Origin: Scatophagus argus
Lineage: Eukaryota > Chordata > Actinopteri > Scatophagidae
Assembly (NCBI RefSeq): GCF_020382885.2
Contig: NC_058497.1
Span: forward strand, 22,312,330 to 22,376,329
Length of the DNA stretch: 64,000 nt
Direction: 5' to 3'
The notes below the pieces were generated by a model that ran no database searches, was not told the DNA's origin, and saw nothing but the letters and a program-made list of their open reading frames with translations. Shown here piece by piece: positions 1 to 13,400 of the stretch (position 1 is the first letter of the stretch; every line of letters begins with the position of its first letter). The translations under genes were made by a program, and so were the position numbers.

Positions 1-1300
1 GCCTGGAATGAAAACCCGAAGCATGTGGTCCATGCATTAAGTGCAATTCATTATCCAGCCTTTATACACACAGCCTGAAAAAAATCTTCTTTAACCTCAG
101 CTGTTTTCCACTTTTGTATTTGGATTTGTTTGAGTTCCGATAAGCGATACTTGATGTTGAAATGTTATTTCTTTTTTTTTTTTTTTTTAAACAGAGTTTC
201 ATTAACTGCGCAGGAATTGTAGGATGCTTATGATGATGCCATAGAACCATGCAAAACACTCACTGGGGAGTATATGAATTTAAGAGATATTTTAATCACT
301 GTGGATGTACTGCAGGCGGAGGACCAGCTCAGTATCTGAACTCAACTCCAAATGATTTCTTTAAGCAGAGCACAATCACGCAGCTGCTGATGCTCCGTCT
401 CAAACAGCTGATTCCAAACTGGGACAGCCAGATGTGAGGAAAATACTTCCTTCAAAATAAAAGTAAACCTGTTTAGAAGCACAGAGGGAAATCAGAGCTC
501 TAAGACATACGTGCACGCTACAGAGGAAAGTGTATTTGAGGTTTAAAAGGGTAAAAAGAGAAGTTGTTTATTAGTCAAGAGTTAATCGGTGCAGAAAACC
601 ACAGTCTGTGGGTTGAAACTTTCAAACTGTTTCTCATCTGGCCACCTTCCAGTCACTGATGTCACAGCAGGTGTTTTCCATCAGCTGGCAAAGGCACAAG
701 ACAAGGAGATCTAAACTCATGTGGTTGTGGCAAAGAGAAAAACATGCTTAAATGTTTTGGCTCATGGAAAACAGGCCTGCTGCATGAGCACTGATGGCTC
801 GACTGATAATCTGATTGGACAACTGAAAGTTAACGGATTAGATTTACGTTTGGGTAACCACATGTTTTTCTTTTACAGTAGGAACCATCCTCAGGCCAAC
901 TTTTGCATTACTACCTACTGATAAGAATGTGTGAATAACAAATTTCTTTGTCCGTTTCTCATGCATTTATGTTTCCTGGAATGCACTAAAGCTCCATCTG
1001 GCCATGAACAAGTCCATGGAGGTTTAAAAAGTATCTAATTTATAATAATTGTTTATATCTGTCAAACCGACCGACAGGAGAAAAAAAATGTAAATATGGT
1101 CCGAGATGTTTTAAAAATGTCTATTCTCTGCTTCTAACGTTTATTGAAAAAAAAAACAAAAACTGGCAGAAAAAAGTGGGTTTTACTTTGAAAGTCCTCA
1201 GCAGAAATGGTGTTTTCTTTAACCTGGCTGACTTGACAGCGCTGCGAGGAAGCCAAATGCGCGTAAAAGTTGTGCGCTCCTCCCTCTCGTCCATGAGGCT
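1..1300. other. Upstream non-coding flank of rcsd1
   Basis: I see no gene I can support here. A 62-codon open frame (249-437, +) follows a CAG at about 316 and has AATAAA-like sequence about 20 bases after its stop, so it could be the last exon of a gene lying to the left. I recognise no family in it, and it may be chance. A T-run lies at 172-188. The rest looks like ordinary intergenic sequence leading into the rcsd1 promoter. Confidence 0.4.
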
Positions 1301-1314
1301 GATTTGGCTCCAGA

Positions 1315-1320
1315 TATAAA
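1315..1320 (+). promoter_or_regulatory. TATA box candidate of rcsd1
   Basis: A TATAAA hexamer lies about 125 bases before the proposed rcsd1 start codon and would place transcription start near 1345. The short 5' UTR that follows runs without introns to the ATG at 1444. No other core promoter motif is obvious, so this rests on the hexamer and its position. Confidence 0.4.
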
Positions 1321-1443
1321 CACGGTGCTGCTCTCCGTCCGTCCCGAAGCTCCTCAGTCTTCTCACAACCAGCACCAGGCACTTCGCTGCAGGAGGCCGA
1401 AACAGAACAGGAGGAGGGGACGATCTCTGGCGCATTCCCCAGG

Positions 1444-4400
1444 ATGGAGGTAACAGATACAAGACTCTGAGCTTGCTCTTCTCTTGTAACTTTTGGGCCG
1501 TTTGAGCAGATGTTTTTAACATTTAATGTGGTTGAAAGTGAAACATTACATCACAGGAGCTCAGTGAGAGATTTTCTAGTACTTTTTAATGGTTTGTGTT
1601 ATTGCTGTAGTGTAGGAGTAACCTGGACCTGTGTGTACTAGTATTTAACAAGTACTAATATTGCATTTGTACACCTGTGATGTTAATGACGTGATGTTGG
1701 CGCTCATCAACATAAATGTTCTTCGTGTTCTTTACAGTATTTACCTCCTTACTGTGATATTATAGCTGATATACTGCAAATGCATATTCTGTTATGTGTG
1801 ATATATGATAGTTTTGTGATATTTGTTTTATATAACTTTAAACTCTGTGAAAGGATAGGATATGTAGGTGTACACACACACACACACCTGTACATGTAGA
1901 TTCAGCAGCATTTTGCCTCTCGTACCTCCTTGGTTTTGGCTTGTATGTCTGAGGCTTCAGGCTGATATTGTTTAAAAGGAGATTTGTGATAACAACTTCA
2001 TAACAAGTAACCGTGGTACAAGAGGAAGGAAATGGCGCTGACAGCACATCTGTCATGAGCTATAGCTCGCGCTCTGTGATAAATGCGCAGGGGGAAAACA
2101 CCATTAGTCGATTTTCTTGTCGCTGTGTCGCTTTGAGTCTGAATTTTTCTGAATATCAGCAGTTTTCCAGCCATCATCTTCCCAGCTGACAAGCCGTTGC
2201 TTTCTTCTTCTCAAAGGCCAGCTGTCCTGTGCCCACTTGCTCTGAAGCTAAAGAAAAAGTGTGATTCTTTATGGTATTGGAAGCCTGTCCAAGTCCTTCC
2301 ACAATGAGGCTGGGGCAGTTTTTTTCCTGCAGGGTTTGCTCACAGGTTTGTGGCCTCCTCCCTGCAAAACAAGCTGTTCCCTCAGACTTTTTAACATCAT
2401 TCTCAAGTATTTAATGTCATGTGACAAAAAGGAAGAGAAACACCCTTTTTTTCCCCCACAGCACATGAGGGAGCACATTAGTAACCTACCACAGAGCTAC
2501 TCTTATATACTCACACCGCTGAACATTGGGACTCAGATGCTTTGGGCCTGTTCAGCTTGGACTGAAGACCTTATTCTTCTTTTCTTGTTGCCAAAATTGA
2601 AAGAAGAGAATTTTGACTACCATCAAATTTGGAAAAGAATGGTGACCTCCTCAGGTTAACAGAATAGTTATAGTTAAAGGTTAAAGCAGGTTGACCTTCT
2701 GCATGAAGCCCCACAAAACAAGTCCAGTCTCTAAAAGCTCAGTTTTCAGCTGTTAGTCTAGCAAGTGAGAGGGGCGGCAATTCGTTAAAGCATTTCAACT
2801 GAATGCTGAGCACCTGATCTTGGTGAGAAACTACCTCAGTGAGTTTCTGGTGGATTTCTAATCTCAGATTTCTGTTGATGGTTTATGTAAGATGAGACAC
2901 TTCTCATGGCAGCCCCTGTGATTTCTTTTCCCAACTTGAAGTAAGATCCAGTCCGGTTCAGGTGTTGGATGTTTCAGATGTTTCAGACAGTCATCTGAAA
3001 GAGTTTCAGTTTCCTACAAAGTCATTTTGATGTGACGATGACACCAAAGCAATGCTCTGAGTCTTACCACATCACCACAATGTGTAAAGTGAAATTTGTT
3101 CACTGGTTGCGCAACACTGTGTTGCTGCTGTCGACATCTAATTTATGTATTCCTCTCAAGTTTTGATGTGTCACTTCCTGTTTACTGAAAACTCCTACCA
3201 GTAAACAATCTGACTGCTGAAACGATTCTGGGGTAAAATGGATCAGTTTTCCCAGATGTTAGCAGTTTGGGATGGGATGTTTTCATCTGCTGCTGCCGTC
3301 TGAGTTTTAGTTTGGTACGAAGGCATTTCTGCATGCTGCATTTTGCTTAAGGCTTCTGTAAACAAGTGTTAAACATACCTGTAAAGTCACACTCAGTATC
3401 ATTTAAACCCCGTCTGCTCTGCACTTTGATGGCATCACACATTAGTTGCCGTGTGTTTCTGGCTATAGGAACGAACTGTTCATGTTCACAAACGCTGATT
3501 TACATCAGCCGCTTCTTGCAGGCCTGAAGGGCAGATTAACACATGGAAATTCTGTGTTTCCCATGTTGGAACGACACAAGCTGGAAATTTTGTGTGTGTT
3601 TAGGTGTGTGTGTGTGCGCATGCACCTGTGTGTGTGTGTGTGTGTGTTGGGTTGTTGGGTGGGGGTGGTAGTTCTCCTTTGATGGAAAAACAAAACACAG
3701 TGAGAGGAGTGAGTATTTGGGACAGGCTTGCCAACCATATGGTGTGCACATTTATTATGTAATCCATAGTAAAGTTAGGAGACCAATAACACAGGAACTC
3801 AGCCTGTAGCAGCCAGACGTTTGCTAATGAGTCACTTCTTTTCTCTGTTGCTATACAACAGTATGTCACAGTATTAATATCATTATTATTATTATTTACA
3901 AATACTTGTACTACTTCTTGTTCTACAGCCACTGCCACTAGAACCAGTATATAATCCAGTGTCATGGAGAGTGCTACTGGAGCATCCTCTGTAGCTCTGT
4001 GTGACTGATGCAGTCTGAGGTTCACTCCGTCCTGAGCATAAAACAGACACCCAAAGCGTATGAAACTGAAGCCTGCTCTGTAAGTCGCAGTGTTCAGATC
4101 ACAGGAGAAGTGCAGATGTTTCCCGATTTTACAGCTCATCAGCTCTGCTTTGTCAAAATGATTAAAGGGCTTCTGAGCCGTGATAAGAAGAGCTGGATGT
4201 CCACAGTGATAACAGGACAAACCACCAGCATCTCATGTGACCCTAAAAAACTTCATTTCCACTCGTACTTCCTGTTAGAACATCCTGCAAACTGCACCAG
4301 CTTTCTCTGGTATTGTCTCTGTCGTCTGCCTTCTGTCTACATATTTTAACTCTATTCTCTTTTGAAACCAGCGCTTAGCAAGGATGTTGAAATTAAATAT

Positions 4401-7400
4401 CAGTTGGAAAACAGAAGTGAACAGCAGGAAGTGCAGTTTTTGCAGAATCTTCATATTTTCACTGTCGTTAGTGCAGTTTGTCTTTGCTGTTTCACAACAT
4501 CTTCAGTGTCCCAGTGCAGTGCCCTAAAGTATTAGGGCAAGATTATTTCTGATTAAAATAACGCGTGTTTCTAGACATTTAAAATATGGCTTTGCAAATA
4601 TCAAACATAGAAAATATGTCTGACATGTTTGTCAGGCCTGAAGGATGTGACAGAATGTGTTGTGGCTCACCGGTGTTGAATGTTGAATGTAAAGGAGTAA
4701 GTTTATTGGTCCAACTTTAATCTGGCTCTGCAGTGCTGTGTACCCTGAAGGCAATGACAAACAGCAGATATTTGATGAACAGAATAAGAAGCTCACTGTC
4801 TTTGAAGATTGCAGTGTGCACAGGCTGAATCATTTGAAGTGTTTGCAGAAGACGTGTGATTGTCCGAACCTAACCTAAAATAAAAAATGTATGATATCAT
4901 ACTGATTGTGCTGTAACGTACAAATGTTCTGCTCCCTGGTTTGTTGCTTTTATTAGCATCTCCATGCTGACTTCTCTTTTAAAGGTAATTACGTGGAGGC
5001 TTGGCTCGCTGGAGGGTATTTTCACCTTTACGACCAATCAAATGGTTCATGAAATTTCGTAATTCCTCGGTTACTTTAGCTTCTTTTCATTTCCAAAGTA
5101 GTTGTTCTTTTCCTAAACACTGTTATTATTTGCTGCCATTACAGGCACTTGGCTTGTTTTTCCCCTGCGTCCTGCTATCAGGTCTCGTCAGGCCCAGAGT
5201 CTCGGTCTGAGACAAAGAGATAGCCCGGGTGGGAACTGTGAAGAAGATTGTAAGGAGGACGCTGTGATCTGTAAAGGAAAAACACACATGCTGTCCGCAT
5301 TAAGGAAGTTTTGTCATGAATGGATACACGCAGGCTGATTTCGGCGTTACATACCGCACAGCCTCTGTCAGTATCAAGTCTAAAAACGTGACGTGTTTTG
5401 AGAACACGCAGAGGAAGTGGAAAAGTCCAAAAAACATCATCCTGACTTTATAACTTGCTTCCAAATCTCGCGATAACAGTTAACCCATACTGCATGCATG
5501 TTCTCAACCACCCTGTTCTGAATTTGGCATGTGGCCATCCTCTTTATTTCCTTTTTTTGCAGAAAGGAGTGCAAACACAATACAAGCTGCAAGCTGCAGC
5601 AGCTCAAGCTCTACATTTTATTTTGGTTACCTTACCAGGGACAAACTGGGAGAAATGTTGAGATTTCAGGTCCTCGCAGCTTTAAAGGCAGGCGCACATG
5701 CTGCAAGTTTGAGCTTGTTATCAACCGGTGGATCTTTTGGAAGGACTGGGTACATGATAGGTAAGAAAAAATGTCTAATTAACAATGACTGGCTGGCTGA
5801 GATGAAGACAACTCAGTATCACCAAAGAGTCCACAATGAGTGGCTTGGAAACTGGACTGTGACCGCTTTCCATCATAGGATGGCCAGTCTAACCACATTC
5901 TTTATGAAGGTGAAAGCAGCAGCGTTAGGAAAAAATGCTCCACTGTGAGTAAAAGTCCTGCAATCAAAGCCTGTAAATCACACATGCATCAAGGCAGGAT
6001 TTTAATATTGTTGCAAGTTGATGTGGGTTTTCTTTTTATACTGTCGGGTGGCTTAATTTGTATCGATTTTATTACTCGTCGACTGCAAAATACCCAACAT
6101 AACATAATATGTATACTTTCCACCACTGAATCTGTTCAGAGTTACTCCGTCATCCCCCTGTGTGAAGACCATGACCTTCCACATGTCACTCCCCATTCCC
6201 ATAGTGCAGATATTTGAAACTAAACTATGCCCAAGACTTTATTCCCAAGACTGACATGGATGAATCGATGCCAAACACTGTGGCTTTAAATCTCAGCAGG
6301 AACAACACAACACTGTAGTAAGTCATCCCATGTCTGTGCTACACGTCGACCATCTGATCCACCGTCCAGATGGTTTTTGTCGCTGTGATGGGAATACCAG
6401 AAGTTCCTGTGTAGAATCGCCAGCAGAAGCTTGTATCAAAGGCTCCTTGCTTAGGCTCAAAGATTTGGAGGTCATACTGTTTACAGTGAGCTTTGTGCAT
6501 TTTTTGACATCTTTTATTAGTCATCGTTCACTCGCCTTCTCACTGCACAGCAGTTCAGTCTGTCTTAAGCCTCGGTGGTCATCATATTGAGATATCATAC
6601 TGGATTCCACCAACAGGCTTTGCTCTGTCACCTGTTCGCATATCTTCATAACTTGCCTGGCAAATTGCATCTAAATAGCAAAACTTGAAAGCTCCCTGGG
6701 GATTGGACTCATTTGTCATTAAATTTATTACTTTTAAGAAAAAGAAATTTCAGTCTTGGGAATTCTTACTTTATCAGCACTTTACATCTATTCCCAGGTC
6801 ATCTGGATTCTTATCTTAATCCCTGAATGCTTATTGTTTTAGTTATTATTGTTTCCCCATCCTACAGTACTAGTCTGTGTCTGCAGCACCTCCCATTTCT
6901 GTTGAGACGGGGGCAACAGTTGCTCATGGATGAGTGTGTTCATTTATCTTGTTGCACTTCAGTGCACCAGCACATTTGAAAAACACACAAACACAGCACC
7001 AGTGATGGCAGTGGAAAAGTGAGATATTCAGATGAGGTCAGGTCCAAAATCACATCATGTTTTCCTGGAAAGGCAGCGAGCGAGAAGGTGCCTGTCTGCT
7101 CTCTTACCACTTAACAAGTGCAGGCGGAAGGGAGCCGCTCGCTATGGTGGTTTTTCCCGTGGCAGAACATGCTGACTTGTGAAAACAAAGTCCGCAGACT
7201 CAAAATGAAGCTGCTTGGTGAGCTTATTGAACAAGATCTTAGTGAACAGCTGTGCTTTGGTGTGCTTTATTTATATGCAATTTCACAGATCCGCACTGCG
7301 TGGGGCTCACCAGAAAGAGCTTATGAGGATTGAGAGTCAAAGCAAAATCATTCCTACAGAAAGAGTTAAAGATCCTGAGTCAGACATTATCTTTATCAGC

Positions 7401-10400
7401 TCAGTGGTAGATTACATGGCCCGCTGCTCTCTGGCCGCCGCTGTTATATCAAGCAGATATGTTAGGATTTACTGAGACTAATATCATGTGCTTCTTCTCT
7501 CCTGCCTCTGGGACTAGGAATCACAGGAACGGACAATAACGGGCTTTGTGTTCTCTTTCCACATCTGCCAGTCATACAGTAAACCTCGTGTCGCCATCCA
7601 CAGCCTGGAAATTAAGACTCTGGTTGGGATTAACCTTTACTTATCCAAACACAGCTCACTGAGGATGCACACACTTTTTCTGTAACGCAGTCTTCTGTAG
7701 AGGGTTTCCAGGTGTGGTCACGTGCACTCGCTCAGCCATATTAGAGGTCATCGTTTCTTTTTTTTCTTTTTTTGGTGACCAATAGCACATATGGTAGAGA
7801 ATCGCCTTCCCCTTTCCAAAGTGTCTGTCTTTAGTTGCTAATTATTGAGCAGGATTAGAATCCAAAGCAGTTCATAAAACAAATGAATGCAGTACAGTAA
7901 AATTAATTTAGAAATATATCTTTCTAATCAGTCTGCGATTTTCTTCTTTACTAGTTTGCCACTCAGCAGCATTAACGTTATACTTGAGTGGTAACTGTGT
8001 TCACGGGGCTGCAGACTATCCATGCATGGCACAAACTAGTCATAAGTGGATCTGTCAGTTTTTTTAAGGAGGAGGAACAGCATAGCATAGGAAAAGATTT
8101 GTTATATAGGCAGTAATGTTCACATCCTGCACTGCAACCCAAATGACCTTTGGGTTCAAATTATGAAATTCTTTTGCTGATGTTCCCTTGTATGCCAGTT
8201 TCCTACAGGCACAAATGTGCTTTTTTTGTTTTTTATTTTATTTATTTATTTATTTATTTTTTGCTATTAAGTCTGTGCTGTATGTGCCACTATAAAGCAA
8301 GTGACATCTAAAGGAGTTTCCAGGGGGAGTCAGAATCTAGAAATAGTTTGTTTCTTTTTAGACCCAGGTCCATTTTTGGAAAAATCTTAACCACATGGGT
8401 AAGGCACTGCTTTAAGTACCCCCTCCACCACCACCATCGTTTCCTTGTTTAGACATGCTCAATTGCCCAATTGCTCTGTATGCTCGATCACAGTGTGTTT
8501 CAGATGTGGTCTAGCATATCCAGGGACACACACTCTCGTAGGAGCTGAGGGGTTACAGAGCAGAGCTGTGATCCAGGCTGTGGGGGCTTTTTCCCAGGAC
8601 TGAAGTCCCCAGAAATAGAGTTTGCCCTGCTCTCTGCTGCAGTGGACCAAAGTTTCCCACTCTTGCACAGAGCCTGACGTCCCAGCTGAGTTAACCATAT
8701 GCAGTACTGATAACGAACTGAAGGCCTCACATGGCTCGCTGAAATAATGTGTTTCTTTTGTTATTTCAGTGAAGCGGTGAAATTGTTTTAGCTTAACTGT
8801 GAAAAAAACACATAAAATGTGTATATTATGCATAACATTGCTGACCACAACAGATTAAAAGCTTAGAACAAAATGTGTATTCTCATGTAACGTTGGAAGG
8901 TTTGATGCAGTATGCACTGTAAGTATATTTTAAGTCAGGGGGGTATTTGCAATGAGTTAGAAGAAGCTCATTAAAGGCCTCACTACGAAAAGATGCATAG
9001 AAGAATATTAATGGATAATAAATCACTTCTTCTAAAACTGAAGAGCTGTTGAAAAGCTAACATTGCTGAAGCTTTTTAAATCTTCATACTGTTGCACTAA
9101 AGCATATGTCAGGAAAAGAGGTATGGAAAGGAAAATAAGAAATGGTTGATAGTATATTTTAGGGGGCTGGTAGACATTTGCCATCAAAGCTGAACAATAG
9201 AAAAACTTAATCCTAGATTTTCTTCACCCAAAACATCTGAGCAGAAATTAAAACAAACAAAGCCCCACTTCCTTTGCCTGCAATGTTGTGACTAGAGTTT
9301 ACGTTCTGAAAGAGCCGTTTGTTTTTTGGGAGGACAGGAAAGAGTTAAACAATCAGAGGTTGCAAAATAATGGTGTGGAGGGTGGGTGGTCCCTGATGAT
9401 TACTATTTATCACGGATGAGAAAAGGGAACTCAGGAAAAGGGCTGGGATGTGGATTAGGACACAAAGGCGGCACAGAGGAGCTTTAACAGAGGCACTGCA
9501 GGGCTAACTGATGCTGTAATACGTTTGGGTGGGGCGAGCAAGGTGGTGAGGTCATGTTGAGAAGAAGGGAGGAAAAAGGAAAATAAAGTGTGTGATTAAA
9601 ATGTGGAATGTGTGTGTGTGTGTGTCTGTGTGTGTGTTCGTGGGGCTCGGGAGATCCTTGTTATCAAACTGTACAGAGAGGGAGGGAACTGAGAGCACCC
9701 ACCCAGGAAATGTGACAGAACTGGCAGCTGTGAGCAGGGCTTTAATGCAGTCAACAAAAGTATGATGGAAATGCAATGTAGTATGAAACCACAAGCAGTG
9801 ACTGCACCATGCAGATCGTTACATGGCACGGTCTTGGCATGGCTCAGCTCTTCCGTCATGCTGTAAACAAATGTCTCGACCCATTCGCAGTCCAAACGCT
9901 TGGCACAAAATAGACTAGGACCTGTACAACAAAGTAAGGCTGGTGTGTTTGTTTTCAAGGCTTATGTCCATGCACATTCCAGCCTGCAGCCATCAGCCAA
10001 ATTATCACTTAGGCCACAGATATGTGGAGTGAGTTAATGGTCATCAAAGGGCAGCATGGAGGAGGGAAGTTTAGCAATCAGCTTGGGAATAGTGGGAGAG
10101 ACTTAAGCTAAGGGAGCCAAGGAGTGATAACAGTGTGAGGCTGCAAGGACAGGTCCCTCCTGTCACAGGCTGCGGGGTGATGTTGAACAGCTGTGGAGAG
10201 AGAGGCTCACTTCCTGTGTCCAAACCCACAAAACGCGCTATTTGGCAGGACAGCATAGAACTCAACACGCTGGTCGAGTCTTGCTTTTTTTAGTTTACAT
10301 GTTCACCCTCCCTGCTGTGTTTCTCAACCCGTCTGCAGGGAAGTGAAACATGTTCTTTATCTTCTAACATCTTCTCGTTTAAACACAAAATGGCTCTCAG

Positions 10401-13400
10401 CAGATGGCGTGCTGACTGAGAATATGTTTTTCTTTTAGCTTGCTTTGTTCAGCAAGTCACTGCCCTAAATGATATCATTCAGTTTCTGGTCATTTAACAG
10501 GGCCGAGGCTTGCTAAGCGTATATCTCACATTCATTAAAACTGACATCTTGTTTCAAAGTTTTACACGTCCATGAATAAGAATAAACAGTGTTTACACGA
10601 AGCTGACGGCTTTGGCCTGGCGAGGGGGTGGGATGGTCAGTGTCTGTCTGTCTGTGGATTTACATGGATCATACTCTTAAGTTACTCTTTTGGGAAAGCT
10701 TTTATTATTGTCATCAACTCTTGTCTCTCCTCCCCTCCAGTCCCCCTGTAAGTTACTGTGGTACAGAAGTAATCTTGTAAGGCTAACCAGTTAGTGAGGC
10801 TGATTTCCAAACAGACTAATTATTGAACCAAGCCCTTGCCGGATTACAGTGGTACCACAAATACTGAGGGTATAGTGCATGTTTATGTGCATGGACCAAT
10901 GTAAGAGTGTCAGAGAGCTTTATAAATTCCTATCCTATTGGTATTTATTACTGTTTGCTTTGTGGGATTATTACGGGATGATCACTGACCTTTGACATAT
11001 CTTTTAATCGTTATGAGAATTACTACAACTATTGGCTTTGTTCAGTGCATTAACATTTTCTAAGCCATATGAGCGCCATACGAGGTTCACAACATTCTGA
11101 CCTCAGTTTGCATTTTCCATGAAAAATCTGTCCAGTTTGGCAGTTTTTATCAAGGAAGGTCACATAAAAAAATCCTTTAAATTAAATGTGAGTACCTGGT
11201 CTGCGCTCACATTTCACATCTACGGTCTTCAGCAGCAAAGCTGTCATCTCATGGGAACCTTAAAATGTGACAAACAATAGATTTTTGATTGATGTGATTT
11301 TTGTTAGTACAAAGTACTTGCCAGCTGTTTTACTGAATATCTTTCTTTTCCAGAAGGATTCTCCATCCAAGCCATCTGTGGCTGAGCTGGCTGGAAGGTT
11401 CAAAGGTCATATTCTACCAATGCCCACCTCGAATGACGAGGTGCTTTATTTTTTCTTCTGTATCACAGTATCCATGTAAAAATATACAAACTAAAGTATT
11501 TTGCTCCGTATAAGAACAGTACTCCGTATTCTCTACAGACTGAGTGAATGCATATGGACTGCTGGTGATTACAGATTTTATTTACAATACCTTCATCCTT
11601 TTTGTGTGTAGCTTCCATTTCGAAGAAGACCTCCATGTTCCTTAAAGTTGCAAAATCAAAAAGATGATAACGAAGAATCAGACGTAAGTCATTTTTGTTC
11701 ATTTATGAACTAGTGTGCTACAAATCAGTCCTCTTGATTTACAAAGGAGGTATCCAGAATCCAGATTTGTTTAATGACCTTTTTTTTCATCGCAACCTCA
11801 CAATTTCAACACAGTAGACATCAAATTGGCAATTTATTCAGTTTTTCTTTTGCCTGAAACCTTGAGAAAGTTGTGTTTGGGCTAAATATGTCAGTATTAG
11901 CTTTCCACATTTCAAATGGTGGCTTTGATGATTTTATCAGTTTGTCTTTTCACTAACTCTGTGTTCTCTTACAGAAAACCGTTGTCTCTCCATCTCCCAT
12001 TAAAATCAAGATGAAGAACTCCCCCATCATTGAGAAACTGCAGGTAGATGCAGCTTGCACCATTTGAATATTTTGTGTTGTTGCAGGATGTGGCACACAG
12101 GCAGAAGTCTTCATGACTCTGTATAGTCAGGAGACTGAGATATTTAAAGCATTACTGCCACCCACTGTTCAGTCGACCCTGGTGTGTGAGCTGCTCACAT
12201 GCTGTGAAGAAGGGGGAAGAGATTGTCCCTGCTGCTGCAATTGGCTCAGATTAACGAGCTAATGGGATCACGGGCCACCCAGCCTCTGGTGAGAATCGTA
12301 ACTCACCACCTTCGTTCCTTTAGTTACCAGTTCACACTGAAGGCAGCATGGGACAAAAAGGCTGCCGCTTCTCCCTCTTCCTCTTCTCCCCGGTGCAGGT
12401 AGGATACTGTCTTCTGAACCTGGACAGTGTTTGGAGGGACTAACTTGTGTGGGATCTCAGAGTGAACATGGCTGCTGTTGTTTTTGACACTTGACATACT
12501 TCTAGCAGCAGGAAGGTGACAGGTGCCAGCAGAGCAATGTCTTGTCTGTTTACCTGTAAATGTGTGATATTGTTCTTTATATAAGATTTTTCAAACAGAT
12601 ACTAAGATACTGTCACTTCTCACCTTTTAATTAAGAACATGTTAAAATTGTTTTTTTAAATAATATGCCAGTGATTCATGTAAAATCACATTGTTTAATC
12701 TTTCTTTTGTGTATTAATTGGATTTCCTAGTAGAGTGACTCTTATGTTGAATTGAACCCGGCTCGCTCTACAAGACAGTCTCAGTTTTTTGCTCTCATTT
12801 TATGTCTATAGTATATTAATTGTTCTTTATTTTAAAATATTGTTTTCCTGAGAAGTTTTATTAGAACACAATGTACTAAGAGATTATAGTCCCCAGGCTT
12901 CAGGATCTTCCTTCCCCCCCTCCCGCAGGCCAATCTTGCTCTGTCACCCACTGCTCTGTTGCCTTCACCCAAGAGTCCTGAGGTGAAGCTCCAACAGGCA
13001 CCGCTGTCCCCCACCACACCCTCCAGTCCGCTGAGCCCCACCCTGCGGCCCTCACATCCGTCCAGCGAAGAGGAGGATCCCGTCAGCTTCAACAACCCGC
13101 CTGAAGGCGCCCCACTGCCAAGCATCAACAAGGTAAACACACAGATGCAAATTGCACATTAACATGACAATCTTAAGGACAAATAGATCTGAGCACCTCC
13201 TGATAACACGGTAGGACTAGTTTTGTGGTGTTAACTGTAGGAATCATTTGGACTTCAACACTAAATTCACCCTCGATCACACGCCTCATTATATTTGTGT
13301 TGGGTTTTTGAGGCGACAACAAACACGAGCTGCAGTCACATTGAGGAACCTGAAGTGTTTCTCTTCGCCATTCGCTGAGTGAGCTGTGACGCCACAGCCG

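Larger units (their letters stand above)
1450..11353 (+). other. rcsd1 intron 1 (9.9 kb)
   Basis: This long first intron holds no exon I can recognise. Open frames up to about 139 codons (for example 5529-5948) show no family motif and no consistent splice sites. It contains a TG microsatellite (3604-3648), a TTTA repeat (about 8232-8262) and a GT microsatellite (9609-9638). First introns of muscle genes often carry enhancers, but I see no specific site to name. Confidence 0.6.

Noticed and set aside
249-437. Possible last exon of a gene left of the window
   Set aside because: It has an AG before it and AATAAA-like sequence after, but I recognise no protein family, so it is mentioned only in the flank entry.
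2261-2659. 132-codon open frame (+) in rcsd1 intron 1
   Set aside because: Composition and lack of motifs suggest chance.
3600-4220. 206-codon open frame (-)
   Set aside because: Its end is translated microsatellite (Thr-His repeats) and the rest has no motif.
5529-5948. 139-codon open frame (+) in rcsd1 intron 1
   Set aside because: No family likeness and overlapping open frames in other phases.
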